Shown piece after piece: positions 22,959 through 31,356 of a stretch of 54,507 bases of DNA. The stretch is from Alistipes sp. (lineage in GTDB: Bacteria; Bacteroidota; Bacteroidia; Bacteroidales; Rikenellaceae), in NCBI GenBank assembly GCA_017463615.1, contig JAFTOU010000008.1, positions 1-54,507 on the forward strand. The letters run 5' to 3'. The notes beneath the pieces are model-generated. The model searched no databases. It was given only the letters and a program-made list of their open reading frames with translations, and was not told where the DNA came from. Numbering within the stretch: position 1 is the first letter of the stretch; each line of letters begins with the position of its first letter. Made by a program: the position numbers and the translations under genes.

Positions 22959-24635
22959 CTACGATAATGCTATCAGCGCGAGGATTTGGGCGGTAAAGAT
23001 TCTGAGGAACATCGTCAGCGGGTAGACTGTAGCGTATGCCACTGCGGAGCGGTCGTTAGACGATACCGAGTTGGCGTATGCCAGTGCTGGAGGGTCGGTC
23101 ATAGCGCCAGCCATAAGACCCATTATTGAGAAGTAGTCCAGCTTGCAGGCTGTGCGGGCGATTATGCCGACGATAAGCAGCGGGAGCATAGTTATTGCTG
23201 CACCGTAGAGTATCCACCAGTATCCGCCGTCCATAATTGCCGACACGAAGCCTTCGCCTGCGCCCAGACCCACGGCAGCGAGGAAGAGTGAGATACCTAT
23301 CTCGCGAATCATCATATTTGCGCTGTTGGTTGTAAATGTCACCAGCTTGTAGTTCGGGCCATAGCGAGCCATAAGAATCGCCACGATAAGTGGACCGCCG
23401 GCAAGACCGAGCTTTACTGGCAGAGGCACACCTGGGAACATAATCGGAATAGAGCCGAGCAGCACGCCGAGGAAGATACCTATAAATATAGGCAGCAGGT
23501 TCGGGTGGTCAAGGCGGTGCACGGAGTTACCGAGGATAGCTGCCACCTGGTCAAGGTCGTTCTTGCGACCCACGACCACAACCACATCGCCCATCTGCAG
23601 GCGCAGGTCGTATGTTGCCACCAGCTCAATACCAGCACGCACTACGCGGGTGATGGTCACATTGTAGCTCTCGCGGATATGCAAATCACCGATATGCTTG
23701 CCGTTGATGCCCGACTTGGTTACAAGGATGCGGCGCTTCTCAAGGTGTGAGGCAGATGTCTGCCACTCCTTGTCGTCAATCTGTATGCTCTCGCCCACGA
23801 GCGACTGTATCAGCTCCACATCGCGGTTGCTTATCACCACACGCAGAATATCGCCCTCGCGCAGCTCTGTGTCGCCTGCAGCTATGAGCTGCTTGTTGTC
23901 GCGAATCATACGGCTCACGACAAACTTGCTGCGTGTAAGCTGTGCAATCTCCTCTATGCGCTTGCCGATGATTCCCTTGTTAGATACCTTGAGGTCTATG
24001 CGGATGGTCTTAGGAGCGTTGCTACGCTCAGAGAGCACCTTCTCGCGGTCTAACTTTATGCGGAAGAAGTAGCGGACAAGTAGCATCACAAGGATAATAC
24101 CCACCACGCCGAGTGGATATGCTACGGCGTATGCCGACGCCAGACGGTTTGTTGTCTCGGCAGCAAAGGCGCTGCTCGCCATAGAGTCGGTTATCGTCTG
24201 CTGTGCCGCACCAAGACCCGGGGTGTTTGTCACCGCGCCCGAGAGCACACCAATCATCGTGGTCAACTCCTCACCCGTAAGTAGGTGTATGCCGTAGCAG
24301 GTCACACAACCCAGCAGGATAATCAGCACCGCCAACGAGTTGAGCGTAAGACCGCCCTCCTTGAGCGATGAGAAGAAACCGGGACCCACCTGCAAACCTA
24401 TGGAGTAGACAAATAGAATAAGTCCAAACTCCTTTACAAAGTGGCAAATCTCCGAATCAATGCCCAAGCCGAAGTGCGAGAGCACAATGCCGACAAAGAG
24501 CACCCAGGTAATACCAAGCGATACCGAGCCAAACTTAATGCGCCCCAGCAGCAGACCGACAGCAATAGTCAGTCCGAGAATCAGCACCGCGTGCGCAATA
24601 GAATTTGCCGTAAATAGATTTATCAACCAATCCAT
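22959..24635 (-). CDS. Putative transporter, AspT/YidE/YbjL family
   Basis: 558 residues. Two membrane halves (about 5-185 and 375-558), each with glycine-rich segments (GLQVGPGFFSSLKEGG; AVGLGAGEGFVSAIMDGG), flank two cytosolic TrkA-C (RCK_C-like) domains at about 205-370. This is the layout of the aspartate:alanine exchanger superfamily. The paired motifs GAVTNTPGLGAAQQ and GAMTDPPALAYAN are characteristic. The substrate is unknown. The gene is transcribed alone, with a promoter at about 24690 and the four-way-junction element directly after its stop. Confidence 0.88.
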   Translation of the reverse strand: MDWLINLFTANSIAHAVLILGLTIAVGLLLGRIKFGSVSLGITWVLFVGIVLSHFGLGIDSEICHFVKEFGLILFVYSIGLQVGPGFFSSLKEGGLTLNSLAVLIILLGCVTCYGIHLLTGEELTTMIGVLSGAVTNTPGLGAAQQTITDSMASSAFAAETTNRLASAYAVAYPLGVVGIILVMLLVRYFFRIKLDREKVLSERSNAPKTIRIDLKVSNKGIIGKRIEEIAQLTRSKFVVSRMIRDNKQLIAAGDTELREGDILRVVISNRDVELIQSLVGESIQIDDKEWQTSASHLEKRRILVTKSGINGKHIGDLHIRESYNVTITRVVRAGIELVATYDLRLQMGDVVVVVGRKNDLDQVAAILGNSVHRLDHPNLLPIFIGIFLGVLLGSIPIMFPGVPLPVKLGLAGGPLIVAILMARYGPNYKLVTFTTNSANMMIREIGISLFLAAVGLGAGEGFVSAIMDGGYWWILYGAAITMLPLLIVGIIARTACKLDYFSIMGLMAGAMTDPPALAYANSVSSNDRSAVAYATVYPLTMFLRIFTAQILALIALS

Positions 24636-24686
24636 ACAGTACTCAATTAAAAAATACTAAACCTAACATCTTAACCAAAACTGCCG

Positions 24687-24717
24687 CAAAGGTACTATTT
24701 TATGTTGGATTATTCAA
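24687..24717 (-). promoter_or_regulatory. Promoter of the AspT-type transporter gene
   Basis: Minus strand: TTG at 24717-24715 and TACCTTTG at 24694-24687 with a 20-bp gap, matching the Bacteroidetes -33/-7 pattern. The leader would be about 45 nt. Confidence 0.6.
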
Positions 24718-24738
24718 GCATTTTGGTACTATAAAAAT

Positions 24739-24764
24739 AGGCGTGTACCCGTAGATACACGCCT
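24739..24764 (-). terminator. Terminator of the nuclease/phosphodiesterase operon
   Basis: Stem AGGCGTGTA / TACACGCCT with an 8-nt loop. On the minus strand it is followed by ATTTTTATAG. It lies 20 bp after the last gene of the six-gene operon. Confidence 0.75.
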
Positions 24765-24783
24765 TAATTAGCTTTTTTATCTT

Positions 24784-25959
24784 TTACTCCACATCAAGGG
24801 TCACCTTTGGGTGGAGCATATCGCCGCAGAGCATGCTTGTGACGGTGAGGTTGAGCTTCTTATCTTTGGCTACGCTCAGCTGCAGGCTCTGGAATGGCTG
24901 CAGGGTCACAGGGTTTGCGTTCTTTGAGGTCTTGAACTGGTAAGGCAGCGAGCAGTTGTTCATAATGCGAACGGTGCGGGTGCCCTTCTTGTCTGTAGCT
25001 ACGACCTTATACTCGATAGAGGCGAGGAAGAGGTCCTTGAGCAGCTGCTCGTCGCCCGATACATAGCCGCCTGAGAGTGCGAGGGTGCGCTTTGCCTCTA
25101 AAGCCTCGCGCAGAGACTCAAGGGTGCGCTCCTTAGCGAAGATGAGGGTCATATTACGCATCTGGCCCTTGAGGCGGTAGTACTCGGCAGTGGTAGGGTG
25201 GATGTCGGTATTTGCAGCCACGAAGAGGTTATCCTCCTTAGCGCGTGCGATGATTGGCAGGTAGAGCGAACCACCATTTGCCACCTCAATACCGTCAATA
25301 AGCCCCTCGGCGTAAGCCTTCTTCTCAAACTCGGTCTTATCGCAAGAGGTACGACGCCAGCCTGGGTGGTTGTGCTGGATAAGTGCACCCTGAGCGCGAG
25401 CATTCTTAAGGCTCTGGAGCGGATCTGGGTCGTAGAGGGCGTTGTTATCCTTGGTAAAGAGGGCGTTGAAGTGACCGATAGCCACCGGCTCGCGGGTAAT
25501 CTCAGCACCCTTGATAACCAGCACATCGTACTTCTTAGACTCCTTGATAGCCTCGTCTACAGGGTAGTTGAGGTCTGCAAGGATGCCCTTCTCGTCTGCA
25601 GGCTTGCGGATAAGGTCGTAGTTCTGAGCCTTGAGAGCCTTGCCGTCGGTGTAACCCTTGACAAACTTGAGCATCTTGCCCTCAATGCGGCGATACTCAA
25701 TATGCTCGGTAATAGCGATAGCATCCAGACCGTCAAAGTAAGCCTCGCGCACACGGAAGGCAGGGGTAACCTCGCCGTCGGAGTAGATGGAGTGGGTGTG
25801 CAGGTCGGCCTTGTAGATGTTGTAGCCATTAACAACGGGCAGGATAAGCTCTACGCGCTGTGCAGGCTGAGCTACAGGTGTGCGCAGAATCTCTGGGTTG
25901 TACTGCGCAGTGGCACAAAGCGGAAGCAGTGCCAAGATTGATACAAGAATCTTTTTCAT
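24784..25959 (-). CDS. PHP-domain phosphoesterase (Sb-PDE-like), secreted
   Basis: 391 residues with a signal peptide (ends about ATAQ). The PHP metal-binding motifs are DLHTHSIYSDG (about 52), AITEHIEY, KGAEITRE, QHNHPGW and ANTDIH. The C-terminal 90 residues form a probable beta domain. PHP proteins hydrolyse phosphate esters with two or three metal ions; Sb-PDE-type members are phosphodiesterases. It is the last gene of an operon of five S1/P1 nuclease genes, 24 bp after the nearest. It may release phosphate or process nucleotides outside the cytoplasm. The substrate is inferred from context only. Confidence 0.8.
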   Translation of the reverse strand: MKKILVSILALLPLCATAQYNPEILRTPVAQPAQRVELILPVVNGYNIYKADLHTHSIYSDGEVTPAFRVREAYFDGLDAIAITEHIEYRRIEGKMLKFVKGYTDGKALKAQNYDLIRKPADEKGILADLNYPVDEAIKESKKYDVLVIKGAEITREPVAIGHFNALFTKDNNALYDPDPLQSLKNARAQGALIQHNHPGWRRTSCDKTEFEKKAYAEGLIDGIEVANGGSLYLPIIARAKEDNLFVAANTDIHPTTAEYYRLKGQMRNMTLIFAKERTLESLREALEAKRTLALSGGYVSGDEQLLKDLFLASIEYKVVATDKKGTRTVRIMNNCSLPYQFKTSKNANPVTLQPFQSLQLSVAKDKKLNLTVTSMLCGDMLHPKVTLDVE

Positions 25960-25983
25960 TTTAAGGTTTCGGTATTAGTTTAA

Positions 25984-26790
25984 TTATTTTCCAAAAATTG
26001 TGTTCAGCGCCTTAGCCAAGCGGTAGCCGGCATTCTGCATCTGAGTCTCGGCAAGCGGACCGCACTTGTTTACAAAGTCCATATCAAGCGTCTCAATGGT
26101 CTTGCCGTCGTTTACAACCCAGTAGATTATCGGGCGTACATTACGGCTGCTGTGCTCAAACCACTCCTGCGCCCAACCCTTGGTGATGGCTTTTATCTGC
26201 TTGCCACTCAAGGTGTTGAGGTGGTTAGCATAGTCTGTGAACGACCAACCCTTGTGGTAAGCCTCCACAATGCCTGTGTCCCATACAGCGTGGTAGTCCC
26301 AGCGATTGCCGAGGAATGTAACGGGGTACTTACCCTCGTTGTGAAGGTCTACATAGCGCATGTGGGTAGGGCAGTGGAAGTCGGCAACGATATGCACGAT
26401 ACACTTTATGGCCGTCAGCACCGCCGAGTCGGGCATATTGCTGTACTCCTTCAGACTCTCGCGGAAATCCTCCATAGCCGTTACGCCGTCGCGACCATTG
26501 CGATAGCGGTTGCGGATAATCTTTGGGCTTGTGCAGTCTACATCGGTGATAGATGCGTGCCAACCCGCCAAGGCCTTGTCGTACGGAGGTTTTGCAACAA
26601 CAAAGTCCATCCAGAGCGAGTACTCGTGCAGCGGAGTGCCACCAGTGTAGCGCTCAATGTTGGCCTTAGCCTTAGGTGTGAGGTTGCGCTCGGCAATCTC
26701 GGCAATAGCCTTATGCCCGATATATCCCCACGCCATAGCCATCTGTGGCAGGGCGAGGGCAAGGATAAGCAGTAGGGTGCTCTTCTTCAT
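25984..26790 (-). CDS. S1/P1 nuclease, paralog 1
   Basis: 268 residues. The signal peptide ends MAMA, so the mature N-terminus would be Trp-Gly-Tyr, as needed for the family's N-terminal Trp zinc ligand. Zinc-binding motifs present: GHKAIAEIAERNL, LWMDFV, GWHASITDVD, HIVADFHCPTH and YHAVWDTG. S1/P1 enzymes are secreted zinc endonucleases that cut single-stranded DNA and RNA to 5'-nucleotides. It is very similar to paralog 2 upstream (6-bp gap), which points to recent duplication. All expected ligands look intact, so it should be active. Confidence 0.9.
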   Translation of the reverse strand: MKKSTLLLILALALPQMAMAWGYIGHKAIAEIAERNLTPKAKANIERYTGGTPLHEYSLWMDFVVAKPPYDKALAGWHASITDVDCTSPKIIRNRYRNGRDGVTAMEDFRESLKEYSNMPDSAVLTAIKCIVHIVADFHCPTHMRYVDLHNEGKYPVTFLGNRWDYHAVWDTGIVEAYHKGWSFTDYANHLNTLSGKQIKAITKGWAQEWFEHSSRNVRPIIYWVVNDGKTIETLDMDFVNKCGPLAETQMQNAGYRLAKALNTIFGK

Positions 26791-26796
26791 AGTCTA

Positions 26797-27594
26797 TTAC
26801 TTGAAAATCTCGTTTAACGCCTTAGCTAATCGGTAGCCAGCTCTCTGCATCTGCAGCTCGCCAAGTGGTCCCATCTTAGCCATCTTAGCCTCGTCAATGG
26901 TCTCAACCTTGCGGTCGTCTGTCCAGTAGATTACAGGGCGGCACTGCACAGCAGCATCCTCAAACCACTCCTGCGCCCAACCCTTGGTAATCTTCTTTAT
27001 CTCCTTCTTAGTCAGGGTGTTGAGGTGGTCGGCATACTCCTTCTGCTTCCAACCCTTGTGGTAGGTGGTAATGATGCCCGTATCCCACGCCTTGTGCATA
27101 TCGGTTATCTTGCCGTTGAGCTTTACTGCAAAGCGACCCTTGTTCTCAGCATCTACATAACGCAGGTGCGAAGGGCAGTGGAAGTCGCCCACGATGTGAA
27201 TCATACACTTAAGTGCAACAAGCACTGCTGAGTCGGGCATATTGCGGTAGTCCTTGAGCTGATTGCGGAAGTCGTACATTGCCGTTACACCATCCTTGCC
27301 GTCGCGGTAGCGGTTGCGAACCACCTGCGGCGAGGTGTTGTCGCTGTCGGCTATAGATGCGTGCCAGCCCTCTGTAGCGGTCTTGTATGGCTCGTCGTTG
27401 CGCACCTCGTCCATCCAGAGTGATAGTGTGTGTAGTGGCGCGCCACCGGTGTAACGCTCAATGTTTGCTTTAGCCTTAGGTGTGAGGTTGCGCTCGGCAA
27501 TCTCGGCAATGGTTCTGTGACCAACTCGTCCCCAACCCATTGCCAGCTGTGGCAGCAGCAGGGCAAGGGCGGCAAGAAGTGAAATGCGTCTCAT
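26797..27594 (-). CDS. S1/P1 nuclease, paralog 2
   Basis: 265 residues. The signal peptide ends LAMG, giving mature Trp-Gly-Arg. Metal motifs: GHRTIAEIAERNL, LWMDEV, GWHASIADSD, HIVGDFHCPSH and MHKAWDTG, all complete. Its ATG overlaps the stop of paralog 3 by one base (TAATG), so translation is probably coupled. It is closest to paralog 1, for example in the shared TPKAKANIERYTGG segment. Confidence 0.9.
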   Translation of the reverse strand: MRRISLLAALALLLPQLAMGWGRVGHRTIAEIAERNLTPKAKANIERYTGGAPLHTLSLWMDEVRNDEPYKTATEGWHASIADSDNTSPQVVRNRYRDGKDGVTAMYDFRNQLKDYRNMPDSAVLVALKCMIHIVGDFHCPSHLRYVDAENKGRFAVKLNGKITDMHKAWDTGIITTYHKGWKQKEYADHLNTLTKKEIKKITKGWAQEWFEDAAVQCRPVIYWTDDRKVETIDEAKMAKMGPLGELQMQRAGYRLAKALNEIFK

Positions 27595-28427
27595 TACTCT
27601 CCAAATATTTCGTTAATAATCTTAGCCATGCGCAGTCCGCCGATAAGCAGCTGCTCGGCTGCAAACTCGCCAAACTCGTTCATCTTCTGACGGTCTACAA
27701 CAGAGAGCTCGCTCTCCGCTGCACCCTTATCCTTCTTAGGCACACCCTCAAAGATGTTGTACTGCTTGTGTGTGCGTGTAGCTACATCGTGCAGCCAATC
27801 CTCCCAAGTGCCAGCCGTTACGCTGTCAATATACTCCTGTGGCACAGAGCTGTCCAGCGCGTGTCCCCAGTCCATATAACCCCAGTCTGGGTGGTTCTGC
27901 TGGATGATGCCGCCATCCCAGAGCTTGTGGTAGTCAAATACGGTCTTCTTGGTCTTCAGATAGATGTCGTAGCTGGAGGTGTGCACCTTCTTAGGTTTCT
28001 CGCCCGTGCAGTCGTAGAGAGCCACATGGCCAGGGCAGTGGTAGTCGCCAAAGGAGTGTACGAAGTGGTAGATTGTAACCTTGAGGGCAGAGTCTGGCAG
28101 CTCGCGGTAGTTCTTTAGCTTCTTGAGCGTAGACTTCATATAGCTGCGTGGCTTGCCGATAGCCCTCAGGGTGTTGATGTCGTAGTGACATACATGGCTC
28201 AGCTTGCCCCACGACTTATGCTCTGCGCGGTGGTTGTCCAGCCACGAGGCGTAGTAGACGATAGAGTGACCGTCAATACACTTCTCAATATTCTCTTTAG
28301 CCTTCGGGGTTAGGTGTCGCTCGGCGATGTAGGCTATCGTTGCGTGACCCTCGCGTCCCCAGGCAAAACACTCTGTATTGACACCTGCGATAAGCAGAGC
28401 TGCCAAAAGTATGATAAATCTCTTCAT
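27594..28427 (-). CDS. S1/P1 nuclease, paralog 3
   Basis: 277 residues. The signal peptide ends CFA, then Trp-Gly-Arg. Motifs GHATIAYIAERHL, SWLDNH, LSHVCHYDI, HSFGDYHCPGH and YHKLWDGG retain the histidine and aspartate pattern. It is more divergent from paralogs 1 and 2, with an extra Lys-rich stretch around KKVHTSSYDIYLKTKK. Stop overlaps the start of paralog 2. Confidence 0.88.
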   Translation of the reverse strand: MKRFIILLAALLIAGVNTECFAWGREGHATIAYIAERHLTPKAKENIEKCIDGHSIVYYASWLDNHRAEHKSWGKLSHVCHYDINTLRAIGKPRSYMKSTLKKLKNYRELPDSALKVTIYHFVHSFGDYHCPGHVALYDCTGEKPKKVHTSSYDIYLKTKKTVFDYHKLWDGGIIQQNHPDWGYMDWGHALDSSVPQEYIDSVTAGTWEDWLHDVATRTHKQYNIFEGVPKKDKGAAESELSVVDRQKMNEFGEFAAEQLLIGGLRMAKIINEIFGE

Positions 28428-28436
28428 AGTAGTCGG

Positions 28437-29267
28437 TTATTTGATTTTTACATTTTCTACAGAGCTGTCAAAAAGTCCGTTGAGGATAGCTGCAAGACGG
28501 TATCCCGCAATAGCAACCTGCTCGGTAGAGATAGGGTAGATGTTGTTCTGCCATAGACGCATCGTCTTGCGGTCAAAGCGGCTGCCGCTCTCTAAGAGGT
28601 CGTAGATGCCGCGATAGGTAGGTACATTGCCCACAATCCAGTCGGTGATAGAGCCCTTGGTAATCTGTGCTACCTGCTCAGGGGTCTTGCGGCTGAGCTG
28701 GTGTACATACTCGTCGGTGCGCCAGCTGAAGGTGCCCCTTACGGCGTTGTTCTCCCAGTAGCTTACATAGGAGTACTTCTTGTCGTTGTAGTAGTAGAAC
28801 GCCTTGCGCTGTGGAAGCATATCGGTGAAGATGTAGTGGGTAGGGCAGTGCAAATCACCCACGATAGTTACTATGTAGCGGATGTTGTCTGCCAGCTGCT
28901 GCTCAGTCAGATTTCCGCCCTCAATAGCCTTTACCGCTGCAATTAGCGCCTCTAAGCCCTGCGCACGATTGACAATATCCTCGCTGTGCTTGGCAATCTT
29001 CTTGCCCGAGATGAGCTTGCTCTTGTTGAAGGCTACGCTGCGCCAATTTTTTGTATGTGTGTAACCCTCGCTATCGGCTACATCGTACATCCACTGGGCG
29101 TAGTAGGTTATGGTATGACCACCTAAAGCCTTGCTAATCTCCGACTTAGCCTGCTCGGTGAGGTTGTCATCAGCAATGGCTGCAATCGCGCTGTGTATGG
29201 CGCGAGACCACGCAGAGGCACTCTCAATAGAGAGCGCTGCTAATAAAATTATGATAAATCGTCTCAT
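28437..29267 (-). CDS. S1/P1 nuclease-like protein with degraded zinc site, paralog 4
   Basis: 276 residues. The signal peptide ends ASA, then Trp-Ser-Arg. It keeps the early IHSAIAAIADDNL and the core GDLHCPTH. Several positions that carry metal ligands in its four neighbours have changed: WMYDV for WMD, KNWRSVAF where others have a His, YIVTIVGD (Thr) for HxxGD, and YVSYWENN for HxxWDxG. At least three ligand positions are lost. I infer a catalytically weak or dead paralog, perhaps binding nucleic acid. The frame is intact and it lies mid-operon (9- and 11-bp gaps), so it is probably expressed. Confidence 0.8.
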   Translation of the reverse strand: MRRFIIILLAALSIESASAWSRAIHSAIAAIADDNLTEQAKSEISKALGGHTITYYAQWMYDVADSEGYTHTKNWRSVAFNKSKLISGKKIAKHSEDIVNRAQGLEALIAAVKAIEGGNLTEQQLADNIRYIVTIVGDLHCPTHYIFTDMLPQRKAFYYYNDKKYSYVSYWENNAVRGTFSWRTDEYVHQLSRKTPEQVAQITKGSITDWIVGNVPTYRGIYDLLESGSRFDRKTMRLWQNNIYPISTEQVAIAGYRLAAILNGLFDSSVENVKIK

Positions 29268-29278
29268 CTGTGCTCTGT

Positions 29279-30055
29279 TTATTTGTCAAAAATAGCGTTA
29301 AGGATGGCAGCCAAACGGTATCCTGCCACGGTGATTCTATCCTCAGCGATGGCGATAGCCTTGTTGAAGTAGTTGTCGTAGGTGAGCTTCTTGCTCTCCG
29401 GAATCATCGCAATAGCCTGCTTTGAGGCGGCTACGGTCTCTACATACCAGTCGTCCGGCGTGCCACTCTGCGCAGCAGCAATCTGCTCTGGGGTGTAGAT
29501 GTCAAGGTTGTTCGCCAGCAGACGCGGAGAGGTGTTGTTGTGCTTCAGGTCAATAACCTTTCCGTCCCACATAGCGTGCACCTTTACCGTCTCCTTGCCA
29601 ATCTTCACACGCATAGGACGCGATGTCGGGAAGTTGATGTGCACAGGACAGTGCATATCGCCCACAAGGTGAACAAGATACTTGATGTTGATGTTTACCA
29701 GCGAGTCGCTCAGCGAGCGGAAGTCGTCCATCTCGGAGATTATACGCTTAATCTGACTTACAGAGTTTGGCGGCAGTGGGTTGCCGTTGCTGTCGGTACG
29801 CTCGGCATCGGTCCAGTAGTCCACATGCCAGTTGTTTGTCACATCAAATGGAGGGTCTGTGCGGTTGAAGTCCATCCACGAGGCGTAGTAGACAATAGAG
29901 CGGCCAGAGATGTAACTCTCAATGTTGGCCTTTGCGCGCTTTGTAAGATGCTTCTCGGCAATGTAGGCGATGGCGGAGTGTCCGCGACTATCCCACGCCA
30001 TAGCACTGCTGCAGCATAGTAGCGCAAGTAGTGTTGCAATAATAGTTCTTTTCAT
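29279..30055 (-). CDS. S1/P1 nuclease, paralog 5 (first gene of operon)
   Basis: 258 residues. The signal peptide ends AMA, then Trp-Asp-Ser. Motifs GHSAIAYIAEKHL, SWMDFN, NNWHVDYW, HLVGDMHCPVH and VHAMWDGK are complete. It is the promoter-proximal gene, about 40 bp after a TATCTTTG box. It should be a secreted single-strand-specific nuclease like paralogs 1-3, with some divergence in the C-terminal third. Confidence 0.9.
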   Translation of the reverse strand: MKRTIIATLLALLCCSSAMAWDSRGHSAIAYIAEKHLTKRAKANIESYISGRSIVYYASWMDFNRTDPPFDVTNNWHVDYWTDAERTDSNGNPLPPNSVSQIKRIISEMDDFRSLSDSLVNINIKYLVHLVGDMHCPVHINFPTSRPMRVKIGKETVKVHAMWDGKVIDLKHNNTSPRLLANNLDIYTPEQIAAAQSGTPDDWYVETVAASKQAIAMIPESKKLTYDNYFNKAIAIAEDRITVAGYRLAAILNAIFDK

Positions 30056-30093
30056 TGGTTATTTATTTAGGTTATTTGTTTGCATAGTTGCTA

Positions 30094-30101
30094 CAAAGAT
30101 A
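30094..30101 (-). promoter_or_regulatory. -7 element of the nuclease operon promoter
   Basis: TATCTTTG on the minus strand, 38 bp before ATG 30055, directly after the terminator at 30112-30141. Confidence 0.6.
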
Positions 30102-30111
30102 ATAAAATAAG

Positions 30112-30141
30112 AAAAGCACTCCAATTTTTTGGGGTGCTTTT
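30112..30141. terminator. Terminator after rplU-rpmA
   Basis: A 13-bp stem AAAAGCACTCCAA / TTGGGGTGCTTTT (one T-G pair) with loop TTTT. It lies about 185 bp beyond the rpmA stop; the stretch 30142-30326 between them shows no gene or structure I recognise. Confidence 0.7.
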
Positions 30142-30326
30142 TTCTTAAAAAACTCTTGCAGGAGCTGCTTTTGAGTCTGTTTGTGAAGTTATTTGATATT
30201 AGTTTGTGGCTATCTCTTATTGTAATTTGAGGCGCATAGGAAAACCTATGTAACGAAAATTAAGAGAAGAGAGAGTCGTAAATAATATTAAAGAACAATG
30301 CAAATAGATTCAAAACAGCGACCAAC

Positions 30327-30584
30327 TTATGAAAGTGGGGTAACACTTACATAGCTCTTGCCAGAAGCCTTCTTAGTGAAGACAACTACACCATTTACCA
30401 GAGCAAAGAGGGTGTGATCCTTACCCATACCCACATTCTCGCCTGGATTGTGAACAGTACCGCGCTGACGAACGATGATGTTGCCTGCCTTTGCTACCTG
30501 ACCACCATAAAGCTTAACGCCAAGTCGTTTGCTCTCTGACTCACGACCGTTCTTGGAACTACCAACACCTTTTTTGTGTGCCAT
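30327..30584 (-). CDS. rpmA: 50S ribosomal protein L27
   Basis: 85 residues, full length. [20 protein letters not shown], then LGVKLYGGQ and [19 protein letters not shown] are family hallmarks. The N-terminal tail begins directly with AHKKG, so no Firmicutes-type N-terminal extension has to be cleaved. It follows rplU by 21 bp in the usual L21-L27 operon. Confidence 0.98.
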   Translation of the reverse strand: MAHKKGVGSSKNGRESESKRLGVKLYGGQVAKAGNIIVRQRGTVHNPGENVGMGKDHTLFALVNGVVVFTKKASGKSYVSVTPLS

Positions 30585-30605
30585 ACTTCTTAACGATTTT
30601 TAGGG

Positions 30606-30917
30606 TTATGCAACAATCTCTTCAATTAAAATCTGCGACAGATACTGACGGTGACCGTTGCACTTCTGATAACCGGTTCTGCGCTTCTTCTTGAACACGA
30701 GGACCTTGTCGTCCTTCAGGTGCTTAAGAATCTTTGCCTTTACTGAGGCGCCTTTCACAACAGGTGCGCCCACCTTAACCTGACCGCCGTTCTCCACGAG
30801 CAGGACCTTGTCGAAACTCAGGGTAGAGTCAACCTCACCCTCAAGACGGTGTACATAGAGTTTTCGACCTTTCTCAGCCTTGAACTGCTGACCTGCAATC
30901 TCTACAATTACAAACAT
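30606..30917 (-). CDS. rplU: 50S ribosomal protein L21
   Basis: 103 residues. [20 protein letters not shown] start and the [20 protein letters not shown] segment with GHRQ identify L21, which binds 23S rRNA. It is first in the operon with rpmA; the promoter is at 30968-30998. Confidence 0.98.
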   Translation of the reverse strand: MFVIVEIAGQQFKAEKGRKLYVHRLEGEVDSTLSFDKVLLVENGGQVKVGAPVVKGASVKAKILKHLKDDKVLVFKKKRRTGYQKCNGHRQYLSQILIEEIVA

Positions 30918-30967
30918 TATTGTTTAATTATTTTTTGTTTATTGTGCACTTTACTACAAAATGCTCG

Positions 30968-30998
30968 CAAAGATAAGCATTATTTTTTGACTGTGCAA
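30968..30998 (-). promoter_or_regulatory. Promoter of rplU-rpmA
   Basis: Minus strand TTG at 30998-30996 and TATCTTTG at 30975-30968, 20 bp apart, give a leader of about 45 nt. Confidence 0.65.
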
Positions 30999-31075
30999 GC
31001 CTACCCGCAAATTTTTCTCAAAAAAAGAGGTCGTTTCTCTATTTCCCCTCCTCCCTGCACCTATATTATAATATA

Positions 31076-31245
31076 CTGCGTAGCATTGTATTGCGTTAGC
31101 CAGGCACCGCCACATATTCGCGCACTCGGAGCAGGGACGGTCAGATTTCTCCGACCGTTCCTGCGACCAAGTCCCCCTTTTAAAAAGGGGGATTTAGGGG
31201 GAATGTCAATATTTTTTATAGTTTAGGAGGTCGGTTATCCGACTT
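31076..31245. repeat. Composite intergenic repeat, copy 2 (left part)
   Basis: Colinear with 22671-22838: CTGCGTAGC, GCGTTAGCCAGG, ATTCGCGCAC, a GGTCAGAT / CCGACC hairpin, then GTCCCCCTTTTAAAAAGGGG and GATTTAGGGGGAATGT. It lies between the rplU promoter and the M3 peptidase gene. No gene is in it. Confidence 0.75.
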
Positions 31246-31350
31246 AACTTTCAGAGTCTCCGTAGGAGGTGATATAAAAAGAACCTGACCGCAAACTGGT
31301 TTGCTTGGTCAAGGCTCTTTTTATATCAACAGCTATGCTGTCTGAAAGTT
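31246..31350. repeat. Four-way-junction structured element, copy 2
   Basis: The outer stem is AACTTTCAGA (31246-31255) with TCTGAAAGTT (31341-31350). Inside lie the hairpin CTCC-GTA-GGAG (31258-31268), a long 57-nt hairpin (31271-31327: GATATAAAAAGA pairs with TCTTTTTATATC, tip GCAAAC-TG-GTTTGC) and the hairpin CAGC-TAT-GCTG (31330-31340). Order, spacing and the 57-nt length equal copy 1, with different stem sequences. It ends 6 bp from the stop codon of the minus-strand peptidase. Confidence 0.8.
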
Positions 31351-31356
31351 GCTATA

